Source: a virus. Taken from it: a stretch of 32,691 nt of DNA. The translations under genes and the position numbers were made by a program. Of the stretch, positions 26,876-32,691 are shown in pieces; the stretch's first letter is position 1; each line of letters begins with the position of its first letter. The notes under the pieces were generated by a model, which had not been told where the DNA came from, did not search any database, and was given only the letters and a program-made list of their open reading frames with translations. The stretch spans positions 1 to 32,691 of the IMG/VR virus record IMGVR_UViG_3300019458_000073. One strand, given 5' to 3'.

Positions 26876-27353
26876 CGAGGGCGATGACTCGGTTGAGCCA
26901 CCCACGGACGATGCGGTGGGTGAGGAGTCCATGGGGGCTGTCGGCGTCTCCGAGGTAGCCGTTTCGTCCGTAATCCCAGGCCCAGATTTGGGCTTGGATG
27001 TCGCTGCCATCGAGACCTTCCTTCGCCATCTGGCGGATGGCGTACGCGTCGGCCTCCCACTCGCCACGGCCTTGCAAGCAGTGGCCGATCTCATGATGCA
27101 GCACAAACCGTTTCCAGCGCTCGTCCGGGACCAAGTGGAAGTTGATCAGCCCGATCGTCCCGCCCCCATCGAACATGTTGTACGCGTAGAACGCGTTCCA
27201 GTCGTCCGTCCACGCCCAGGTCAGGACGTGCGCCTCCGCGGGGCACCCTGAAGCATTCACGACGTGCTGCGCCTCATCTTGCGTTAGGGCCAGAGCCGGT
27301 CCAGCTACGAGCAGGATGAGGAGTGCGGCAGCGGCGATAAGCGCGCATTTCAT
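26862..27353 (-). CDS. Exported zinc-metallopeptidase-like protein
   Basis: A 163-residue protein. A signal peptide (MKCALIAAAALLILLVAGPA, cleavage near LALA) is followed by a domain with FVLHHEIGHCLQG (HExxH at 87-91) and, nine residues on, EWEADAYAI as the probable third ligand, the gluzincin layout. A second metallopeptidase gene overlaps its end. Export and place in the lysis cassette suggest cell-envelope or periplasmic action, for example on host envelope proteins. Confidence 0.75.
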   Translation of the reverse strand: MKCALIAAAALLILLVAGPALALTQDEAQHVVNASGCPAEAHVLTWAWTDDWNAFYAYNMFDGGGTIGLINFHLVPDERWKRFVLHHEIGHCLQGRGEWEADAYAIRQMAKEGLDGSDIQAQIWAWDYGRNGYLGDADSPHGLLTHRIVRGWLNRVIALVEAP

Positions 27354-27374
27354 GGCACTCCTCCTGTTGGATCG

Positions 27375-27686
27375 TTACGTCTCCCACGCCTTCCCAGCGA
27401 ACCACTTCACCGCGAGCCAGCGCCACCACGACATCGGGCTCAGAAGCCCGAACGGCGACCGCATCTGGATGTACCAGCGCAGCCGCTGGTCGGCGTCCTC
27501 CCGGGTGAGCGGGAAGCCATACGGGTCGCGGTGGGTGCGGTACGCGATGTCGTGCTCGAGGCACCCGAACAGGTAGAAGTCCGGGACGCCCGTGCAACCG
27601 TCCGCCTTGAGCGCGGCGGCTTGCTCAGCCACCGCATGGACATACCACGCGTCCGCCCACCGCGCCTCGTAGTCCTTCCGGGTCAT
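27375..27686 (-). CDS. Phospholipase A2-like protein in the lysis cassette
   Basis: A 103-residue protein. DGCTGVPDFYLFGCLEHDIA at 29-48 has the PLA2 pattern: Cys31 and Cys42 for a disulfide, catalytic His45-Asp46, then Tyr49. A Trp/Met-rich C-terminal segment (SPMSWWRWLAVKWFAGKAW) could sit at a membrane surface. Next to the endolysin and holin-like genes, lipid cleavage to help membrane disruption is a reasonable inference; a structural role in the virion is the alternative. Confidence 0.6.
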   Translation of the reverse strand: MTRKDYEARWADAWYVHAVAEQAAALKADGCTGVPDFYLFGCLEHDIAYRTHRDPYGFPLTREDADQRLRWYIQMRSPFGLLSPMSWWRWLAVKWFAGKAWET

Positions 27687-27687
27687 G

Positions 27688-27846
27688 CTACCCTCCGAGC
27701 ACCTTCACGAGCAGGTCGAGCGCGGCGGGGCCGTTCGACTCGACCACCTTGGAGACCGCGGGCCCATGCGCGCCGGCAAGGTACGCCAGCCCGAGCTTCC
27801 ACGCCATCTGCACCTTCGGGTTCTGCTTTACGGCTTCCCAGTTCAT
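27688..27846 (-). CDS. 52-residue small protein between endolysin and PLA2-like gene
   Basis: The ATG at 27846 overlaps the endolysin stop (ATGA). The product is helical and mildly hydrophobic (VQMAWKLGLAYLAGAHG, AALDLLVKVLGG). A longer frame to 27966 lies in the endolysin gene. It could be a lysis accessory such as a membrane-associated peptide; there is no family match. Confidence 0.55.
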   Translation of the reverse strand: MNWEAVKQNPKVQMAWKLGLAYLAGAHGPAVSKVVESNGPAALDLLVKVLGG

Positions 27847-28208
27847 GAGTAGTATGCCCATATCACGTCGGGGTTGAGGTCCTGAGAGACGTCGACGTGA
27901 ACGAACGTCTTCCCCATGCCCAAGCGCCGGAAGCCACACTTGAGCGCCGCATTGACCATGAGCCATCGCTCCCGGCTGGTTGCGCAGGCCAGATCAGCTG
28001 CCTCGCCCGTGAGATGGGCGCTCGAACTCACCCCGCCGACCTTGCGGTTGGCCTTCTGACACCGGATGCCGCTGTTGATGATCACTGGGCGGCGGAGCAT
28101 GTCACGGAGGGCGTCCAGGCGCGCCACCAGGTCGGGCGACGGTTCCCCCATGGCGCACTCGCCGCACTTGCACTGGAACTCTTCGAGCTTGAAGTAGAGG
28201 CTGTTCAT
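27843..28208 (-). CDS. Endolysin, peptidase M15 type
   Basis: A 121-residue protein from the ATG at 28208. FKLEEFQCKCGECAMGEPSP is the usual N-terminus of the M15_3 group. IINSGIRC, then SAHLTGEAADL (His65, Asp72) and FVHVDV (His104) supply the zinc and catalytic residues of D-Ala-D-Ala carboxypeptidase/L,D-type endopeptidases that cut peptidoglycan crosslinks. It is preceded by a holin-like gene, so it is the cell-wall lysis enzyme. Confidence 0.9.
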   Translation of the reverse strand: MNSLYFKLEEFQCKCGECAMGEPSPDLVARLDALRDMLRRPVIINSGIRCQKANRKVGGVSSSAHLTGEAADLACATSRERWLMVNAALKCGFRRLGMGKTFVHVDVSQDLNPDVIWAYYS

Positions 28209-28210
28209 GG

Positions 28211-28408
28211 CTACCCTCGCACCCATGCCACCGCCAGCCCCGCGAGCGAGCCCACGAGGCCGGCGATGAGCAGGATGGCAGTCCAGGCGCCCTTGAAGAA
28301 GGTGCGGGAGTCTTGAAGGGACGCGACGCTGGTTTGGAGCGAGGCTAGCTGGCGGGAATGATCCTCCAGCCGGTCGAGGATGAGGTCGAGCCGGTCCTTA
28401 CGCGGCAT
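28211..28408 (-). CDS. Holin-like protein, XhlA-type architecture
   Basis: A 65-residue protein from the ATG at 28408, overlapping the upstream gene by 11 bp. A charged coiled coil (LDLILDRLEDHSRQLASL, TSVASLQDS) is followed by one C-terminal membrane helix (GAWTAILLIAGLVGSLAGLA). This order is that of XhlA-type lysis proteins. It directly precedes the endolysin. A longer frame to 28588 runs inside the upstream gene and is rejected. Confidence 0.7.
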   Translation of the reverse strand: MPRKDRLDLILDRLEDHSRQLASLQTSVASLQDSRTFFKGAWTAILLIAGLVGSLAGLAVAWVRG

Positions 28409-28847
28409 CGCCCCACTCCGGCTCGAAGGCGGCCAGAGCGTCGGGGTCGCCGATGCGATCGATCTGAGGCCCGACGACCTGAGGAACGTCGCGGAGCTTC
28501 TGGCGCCGCGCCGCCAGAGCGCGGGTATCGCCCCCGGTCTCCTGCGCGCGGAGCATCTCCTTGTCGGAGGCGTCGAGCCGGGCGTCACGCTCGGTGCGAA
28601 TCTCGTCGAGGCGCTTCACGCGCGCCTTGGCCATGTCGACGAACACGCCACGCTCGTCAGCCGTCCACTGGTTGCGCCAGCGGCGGTCCTTGGGTAGCGG
28701 GAGGTCGTCGCCCACCACGACCGCGCCGCCGTGGCCTGCGAGGAAGTTCTCCGTGTCTCTCGTGATGAGCTTCGGGTCCGCGGTGGCGAAGATCATCACG
28801 GCTACAGAACCGTCAGCGCGTTTGAACGTCCGGTACATAGGGCGCAC
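28398..28847 (-). CDS. Tail-fibre assembly chaperone-like protein
   Basis: A 149-residue protein. The N-terminal part is beta-like (YRTFKRADGSVAVMIFA). The C-terminal half (RLDEIRTERDARLDASDKEM, then ARRQKLRDVPQ) follows the R-x2-RD-x3-L-x2-SD ... R-x2-LRDxP pattern of phage tail assembly chaperones. It lies directly downstream of tail-fibre-like genes, as usual for such chaperones. Confidence 0.65.
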   Translation of the reverse strand: MRPMYRTFKRADGSVAVMIFATADPKLITRDTENFLAGHGGAVVVGDDLPLPKDRRWRNQWTADERGVFVDMAKARVKRLDEIRTERDARLDASDKEMLRAQETGGDTRALAARRQKLRDVPQVVGPQIDRIGDPDALAAFEPEWGDAA

Positions 28848-28851
28848 CTCC

Positions 28852-29211
28852 TTAGTAGGTGTCCAGGATAGCGATGTAGAAGCGTGCGGGGTCGAACAGC
28901 GCTGCAGCCGAGTAGTTGAAGAACGCGCATCGGGCCGACCCTGCTACCTGCGCGTGCAGCGTGTGAAAGGCGCGGGTCGCAGCCGTCGCGGTTGCGTCAG
29001 ACAGGAGCGCAACCGGGGCGTTCGCACTCCGTGCCGCCGCCCGCCACGTCACCGTGATATCCCCCGCTGCGTTGTCGGTGAGGCTGGAAACGTTGTGGCT
29101 GTCGTCGATAGCCGGCGTGCCCGTCGTGATAGTCACCTGCGCCCAACCCCAGAAGCGCTGCCGGAACCCCAGATGCTGCCCCATGACGGAGCCGATGTTT
29201 CGTCTACGCAT
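28852..29211 (-). CDS. Small tail-fibre-domain protein, tandem paralogue 3
   Basis: A 119-residue protein, with GGGAG 6 nt before the ATG at 29211. WGWAQVTITTGTPAI, then NVSSLTDNAAGDITVTW, is the beta-repeat pattern found at the ends of many tail fibres, where it forms receptor-contacting or trimerisation domains. Two neighbouring genes carry the same pattern. The C-terminal part (FYIAILDTY) differs from its siblings. Confidence 0.65.
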   Translation of the reverse strand: MRRRNIGSVMGQHLGFRQRFWGWAQVTITTGTPAIDDSHNVSSLTDNAAGDITVTWRAAARSANAPVALLSDATATAATRAFHTLHAQVAGSARCAFFNYSAAALFDPARFYIAILDTY

Positions 29212-29213
29212 GG

Positions 29214-29564
29214 CTATCTCCCAATGCAGATGACGGTCGTGGGGTGGTAATCCGTAAGGGTATCCGCAGGGCTCCAAGTCGAAACCCGCACCGCGCCGGC
29301 CGCCTTGGCTGTCGCGGTGTTGTTCGTCCAGATTTGAGAGTGGTTGCCCGTCCCGGCCGACCCGACCACAGCGTAGGTCGCGTTGGAGAACGCCTTGGTG
29401 AACGTCACCGTGAAGTCGCCCGCCGAGTGGTCGGTGATGCTCGTGACATTGAATGACCGTGCGATCGCCGCCGCGCCGCTGTTGTCGATGTTGACCCACG
29501 CGCCTGGATAGAGGACCCTGTCTGCGCGCGTCTTGGTGGTCTCCCCAAGTGCGCCCCGAATCAT
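29214..29564 (-). CDS. Small tail-fibre-domain protein, tandem paralogue 2
   Basis: A 116-residue protein. WVNIDNSGAAAIARSF, then NVTSITDHSAGDFTVTFT, then SNATYAVVGSAG, the same order as in its two neighbours. It ends in TVICIGR, the hydrophobic strand typical of fibre tips. It abuts the next gene. Surface exposure on the virion is inferred. Confidence 0.65.
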   Translation of the reverse strand: MIRGALGETTKTRADRVLYPGAWVNIDNSGAAAIARSFNVTSITDHSAGDFTVTFTKAFSNATYAVVGSAGTGNHSQIWTNNTATAKAAGAVRVSTWSPADTLTDYHPTTVICIGR

Positions 29565-29923
29565 TAGAGTGCCCCCACGGCCGTCGCGCTCACGATGGTC
29601 GAATCGATGCCGGTGTCGGACGTGTTGGCAGTCTCAATGGCCATGCCGCCGGTCGTGAGCCCGGTGGCGGACAGTGACGCCGCGGCAACCGTTGCAGCCG
29701 TCGTGCCGGTAGCGAGCCCACACACACCAACCGCAAACGTTGCGGCGCGGTAACCGTACGTGAAGTTGAGCGTCCAGATGCCGGCCGCCGTGTCAGTGAT
29801 CGATGAGATGTTACGGGAGTCCAGGAGCGCGGGCGTACCACTCCCGTTGAAGGTCGCCCAGGACCACGCCAGCTGCTCGTGGCCTGGGGTTTGGGACGAA
29901 ACAGCGCCTGGTTGACGGCGCAT
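29564..29923 (-). CDS. Small tail-fibre-domain protein, tandem paralogue 1
   Basis: A 119-residue protein. LAWSWATFNGSGTPALLDSR, then NISSITDTAAGIWTLNFT and AATFAVGVCGLATG: the first of three tandem related genes. FNGSGTPALL matches the FNG...T pattern common before NVSSITR-like motifs in fibre ends. Its last base overlaps the following gene's first. Confidence 0.65.
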   Translation of the reverse strand: MRRQPGAVSSQTPGHEQLAWSWATFNGSGTPALLDSRNISSITDTAAGIWTLNFTYGYRAATFAVGVCGLATGTTAATVAAASLSATGLTTGGMAIETANTSDTGIDSTIVSATAVGAL

Positions 29924-29933
29924 AGGGCTCCCC

Positions 29934-30302
29934 TTACGGCCTTACTTCGTTCACGTAACCGTGGATCATGATCAGGTTCGCCGAGCCAGCGAACGCGCGC
30001 ATGACCGCGCCGTTCTGGAGAATGAGGCCGGGGATCACTTGGAAGAGTCCACTCTCCGGCGGGATCGTGACCTCGATCAAGTCATCTGGCGCGGTGGTGC
30101 CGCCGAACTCGATGGTCAGCTTGATCGCGGCGGTGTCGCTGTTGACGGCCCACGCCCAGATCTCGTCCCACGTGTTCGCGGTGGTGCCAGAGACGGCCGT
30201 GTGGATCGTGGTGCCGGCGGTTGCGGTGGCGACGACCTTGATCGCGCGCCCGTCCGTCGCGCCAGAGAAGTCGGCCTTGTTAAAGATACTCGGGCTTGCC
30301 AT
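29934..30302 (-). CDS. Virion protein, beta-rich
   Basis: A 122-residue protein, unrecognised but regular: alternating beta strands (AIKVVATATAGTTIHTAVSG, KLTIEFGGTT, LIEVTIPPESGLFQVIPG) and no Cys. Such small beta proteins between tail-fibre genes are often head-tail or fibre components. Seven bases separate it from the upstream fibre gene. Confidence 0.65.
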   Translation of the reverse strand: MASPSIFNKADFSGATDGRAIKVVATATAGTTIHTAVSGTTANTWDEIWAWAVNSDTAAIKLTIEFGGTTAPDDLIEVTIPPESGLFQVIPGLILQNGAVMRAFAGSANLIMIHGYVNEVRP

Positions 30303-30308
30303 GTTGTG

Positions 30309-30926
30309 TTATCCTCCGAAGACTTGAACTGCGATGGGATTGAGACCGCTGCTGGGCGCCGCCCATGCCGGCACACCGCCCGATACCGTGAGCACTTCAC
30401 CGCTGTTGCCGATCGCGCGCCGCTCGGGCGTGTTCGCGCTGGACGCATAGTAGATGTCGCCAGTCGTGGTGAGCGTATTCTTGCGCGTGTATTGGGTATG
30501 GTCGTCGTCCGCGAGCCCACCGAGCGTCCCGTGGTCCAACGCGGCGTTCAAGGACGCAAGCGACTGGGTGGTGATCGCGCTTGTTCCTGCCCCTTTCACG
30601 AATTCCCCGGACGCGATCGTGGCCACGCCCGTGCCACCATCCGCCACAGGGATGGGCGTTGTCTGGACGCCGACCGCGCCGCTCGAGTTGGTCTTGAGAT
30701 ATCCCGCGCCCAGATAGGAGAGCGTCAGAAGCGTGGAGACGGTGATGGAGACGACGGCGCCAATGGTGGCGGTCAGCACGTCGAGCGTGTCGGCCACCAG
30801 CGCCTTGAAGCGCCCGGTGTCGAAGCGCTGGCCCGGGAGGCCAACGTCGAGGCCCTCGTTGCGCTCCGGGATCAGGTTGTCCCGGAAGTGGTGCTTGTTC
30901 TGCGGGTCACCTTTATACTGAGGCAT
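30309..30926 (-). CDS. Tail-fibre-like protein
   Basis: A 205-residue protein. The N-terminus is polar, then a hydrophobic helix-like stretch (LTATIGAVVSITVSTLLTLS) and a fibre-type beta region with PVADGGTGVATIASGEF and TRKNTLTTTGDIYYASSANT, then GEVLTVSGGVPAW, wording typical of trimeric phage fibres. It likely lies at the base or shaft of the receptor-binding apparatus. Confidence 0.75.
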   Translation of the reverse strand: MPQYKGDPQNKHHFRDNLIPERNEGLDVGLPGQRFDTGRFKALVADTLDVLTATIGAVVSITVSTLLTLSYLGAGYLKTNSSGAVGVQTTPIPVADGGTGVATIASGEFVKGAGTSAITTQSLASLNAALDHGTLGGLADDDHTQYTRKNTLTTTGDIYYASSANTPERRAIGNSGEVLTVSGGVPAWAAPSSGLNPIAVQVFGG

Positions 30927-30934
30927 GTGGTCTC

Positions 30935-31255
30935 CTACTGCCCACGGGGGACAGGGGTAGGTTGGGCTACCGCCTGGACCTTCTTGGTCAGGTCAGCGAG
31001 GTCCTTGGCGTGCTGGTCAAGCGCCACGGTCAGCTTCATCACCGCCGCCGTCAGCTGGTCCATGCGGCTGGTTAGCCCGCCCCACGGGAGCAGTGTGGAG
31101 CCGCCTTGAGGATCGTGGTCGGCCAGCTTCGCCCACAGCAGGATCGCCAGCGCCCGCGCCTCCGCATCGGGCTCGAGGAGCTCCTCGCCGTGCGCCGTCA
31201 CCTTCGCCACCCGGATCGCGTCTCCGGTGCGCGTGACGGTAATGAGAGTCTTCAC
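30935..31255 (-). CDS. Small protein with C-terminal coiled coil
   Basis: A 106-residue protein. A beta-rich N-terminus (LITVTRTGDAIRVAKVTAHG) and an Ala-rich helix precede a coiled coil (RMDQLTAAVMKLTVALDQHA, DLADLTKKVQAV). It overlaps the next gene by one base. A virion or tail assembly role is inferred from position. Confidence 0.6.
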   Translation of the reverse strand: MKTLITVTRTGDAIRVAKVTAHGEELLEPDAEARALAILLWAKLADHDPQGGSTLLPWGGLTSRMDQLTAAVMKLTVALDQHAKDLADLTKKVQAVAQPTPVPRGQ

Positions 31256-31569
31256 TACGGCACCAGCTCAAAGGCGTCCACGTCGAGTGGGGTGACGACC
31301 ACACTGGCGTTGGTCACCCGGAAGCCAACCGTCCAGACGCCTAGGGGATCACTTGCGGCGGTCTGGTGGCTGTAGGTATAGCGGCCGGTCTCCTGCTCGG
31401 TCATGTTCACGTGGTTGACCTGCACCGCGCCCAGCGGATCCCGGAGGAGGATCGTGGGCACGCTCGCTGACGAGAACAAGTCGTGCTCGTCGTCGGTCGA
31501 GTCGCGCAGCTCGATGCGGAAGAAGATCGCCGTCCCGGCCTTGAACTTCTTGATGGGCTTGGTGGCCAT
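31255..31569 (-). CDS. Beta-sandwich (Ig-like) virion protein
   Basis: A 104-residue protein. FKAGTAIFFRIELRD, then TILLRDPLGAVQVN, MTEQETGRYTYSHQT and GVWTVGFRVTNASVVV: the strand order and the G-x-Y-x-Y, G-x-W motifs of a small phage protein frequent in tail gene clusters and probably Ig-like. The function is not known. Confidence 0.65.
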   Translation of the reverse strand: MATKPIKKFKAGTAIFFRIELRDSTDDEHDLFSSASVPTILLRDPLGAVQVNHVNMTEQETGRYTYSHQTAASDPLGVWTVGFRVTNASVVVTPLDVDAFELVP

Positions 31570-31570
31570 C

Positions 31571-31720
31571 CTATCCTCCCGTGACCTCGACGAGCGTCAC
31601 CCGGTATTCCTCGCTCACGGACACGAGGGTGATGAAGCCCTGAGAGAACTGGGTCTCCGTGTTCGCGGCCGCGGTCGCGGGCGCCATGGTAAACGTGATG
31701 GTCTTCTCGTAGGTCGCCAT
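31571..31720 (-). CDS. 49-residue small virion-operon protein
   Basis: The ATG at 31720 overlaps the upstream stop (TAATG), and its own stop is 1 bp before the next gene. It reads MATYEKTITFTMAPAT and later EYRVTLVEVTGG, short beta strands around a Thr/Ala-rich centre. Its GGAGG at the end also serves as ribosome site for the next gene (AGGA before ATG 31569). Confidence 0.6.
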   Translation of the reverse strand: MATYEKTITFTMAPATAAANTETQFSQGFITLVSVSEEYRVTLVEVTGG

Positions 31721-32274
31721 TAGGGGTGGTAGGTCCCGAAGACCTCCTCCTTGATCGGCATGAAGCCGGTTGCGCTGCCCCCCGTGGCCGACAAGGTCAC
31801 CGTGACGTTCACGATGTCCGTGCCCGCAACGACCTGGTCACCACCGTCGAAGTTGCCCTCCCCATACAGCGTGCCCGACGTGCCGCCCTTGGCGTTGGAG
31901 TCGGTCAAGAAGGCGCCAGCGAGCGTGCCCCCGGACGTGATCGTGAAGCTCGCCTTGGCCGCGGAGTTGTTCACCGCGCCGGCGGCCACTGTACCGGGCG
32001 TGAAGGACGGCCGCACGGTCTGGGAGTAGATGATCGACTCGGTCCACCCGCCGTGGCTGCTCATGGTGTCGGCCAGCGCGAACGTGGCGCCCGTGTTGAT
32101 CAGGCCGACGTACCACGTGGGCGACGCGAGCCCGGTCTTGAACGTGGCGTCGAGGAGCTTGTTGAGCCCCGCCGTGGGGACGAGGTTATCGAACTCCGCC
32201 GTCCAGACGAGCTCCCCTTGGCGCCAGCACTCGACCTTCCAGTGGTTCTCGAGAATGACGTCAACGATTGGCAT
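31720..32274 (-). CDS. Phage tail/virion structural protein
   Basis: A 184-residue protein. Beta-rich with LNKLLDATFKTG, then WYVGLINTGATFALADTMSS, HGGWTES and RPSFTPGTVAAG, a word order often met in tailed-phage structural proteins. The second half has Gly/Thr repeats (SFTITSGGTLAGAFLTDSNA). It begins on the base before the upstream gene's stop. Confidence 0.7.
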   Translation of the reverse strand: MPIVDVILENHWKVECWRQGELVWTAEFDNLVPTAGLNKLLDATFKTGLASPTWYVGLINTGATFALADTMSSHGGWTESIIYSQTVRPSFTPGTVAAGAVNNSAAKASFTITSGGTLAGAFLTDSNAKGGTSGTLYGEGNFDGGDQVVAGTDIVNVTVTLSATGGSATGFMPIKEEVFGTYHP

Positions 32275-32691
32275 CTAGCTCACCCTCAGGAGGAATTCGG
32301 TCTCACGGCCCTCCGGGATCTGCTCCACCGGCCAGGCGCTCGAGGCATAGTGGACGATCGGCCCCTCGGGGCCCACGACGCCCTGGAGGGCGAACCAGCC
32401 GTGGAAGCCGACCGCCTTGAACAGGGGCTTCCAGGGCTCCAGATAGGGCCCAGGCGGGACGATCTCGTTGTCGCGGAACCAGCCGCCGCTCACCCACGGC
32501 TCGCCCTCCGCGCCGGGGTCATACGGGATGCCCAGCTTCCCGCACCACTTGCGCAGGTAGCGCGCGTCGCCGACCAGGAGGTCGACGGTGGGCGTGGGGC
32601 CGAGGACGTTGATGTTATACGCGCGTCGCAACTCGTCGAAGAAGAGCGCGTCTTGGTGGGGCCGGAAGGAGCGGCGGGTGCGCACGAGGGG
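32275..32691 (-). CDS. Structural-operon protein, possibly cut by the right edge
   Basis: At least 136 residues; a GTG at 32685 could be the start but the frame stays open to the window end. The sequence is Trp/Pro/Gly-rich (YLRKWCGKLGIPYDPGAEGE, WKPLFKAVGFHGWFALQG, EGRETEFLLRVS). I do not recognise the family. It precedes the tail protein directly (TAG then ATG). Confidence 0.6.
   Translation of the reverse strand, partial: PLVRTRRSFRPHQDALFFDELRRAYNINVLGPTPTVDLLVGDARYLRKWCGKLGIPYDPGAEGEPWVSGGWFRDNEIVPPGPYLEPWKPLFKAVGFHGWFALQGVVGPEGPIVHYASSAWPVEQIPEGRETEFLLRVS

Noticed and set aside
1-32691. CRISPR array, tRNA genes, insertion sequence or integrase
   Set aside because: I saw no regularly spaced repeats, no cloverleaf-type sequence, no transposase or integrase motif, and no target-site duplications.

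Overview
The window looks like part of a dsDNA tailed bacteriophage (Caudoviricetes) genome with high GC. The support is a small terminase, large terminase and portal run, a family A DNA polymerase with replication partners, tail-fibre-type proteins, an endolysin and holin-like cassette, no chromosomal housekeeping genes, and genes packed with 1-17 bp overlaps (ATGA, GTGA, TAATG). The host cannot be named from the sequence.

There are three blocks. (1) About 1-7480, minus strand: TerS, two Ala/Gly-rich proteins of unknown role, TerL, an EndoVII-type HNH gene, a small coiled-coil protein, a portal protein with an embedded zinc-ribbon-like insert, and small genes running off the left edge. (2) About 7481-8811 holds no convincing gene but is dense in hairpins, a C-rich/G4 tract, a perfect 22-bp palindrome and one copy of a 29-bp element. 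(3) 8812-26533, plus strand: the replication and accessory block. It holds a MoxR AAA+/unknown/metallopeptidase-VWA cassette, many very small Cys-rich proteins, a sigma-like protein, a PD-(D/E)XK nuclease, a Sak4/RecA-like ATPase with a possible ssDNA-binding protein, a uracil-DNA-glycosylase-like half gene, a second HNH, a family A DNA polymerase, a metallophosphoesterase and two nucleotide-pool enzymes. One gene in this block, a RepA-like helicase ATPase (14765-15751), lies on the minus strand and overlaps its neighbours at both ends. A bidirectional terminator (26540-26571) separates this block from 26579-32691, minus strand: tail, fibre and virion proteins followed by a lysis-type cassette (tail chaperone-like, XhlA-like holin, M15 endolysin, PLA2-like protein, two metallopeptidases).

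The main novelties are these. A UDG-polymerase fusion appears to be split exactly at one point by an HNH gene plus a small gene, so the C-terminal UDG motif now sits at the N-terminus of the polymerase. At least eight otherwise dissimilar small proteins share an A-[LV]-x-[IV]-L-A-G motif, mostly next to CxxC pairs. Three copies of a 29-bp bipartite element lie upstream of three transcription units in matching orientation, and could be promoters for the phage's own sigma-like protein. A phage-borne MoxR/VWA cassette is present. Many genes are under 60 codons, including a 21-residue four-cysteine protein exactly filling the gap between two genes.
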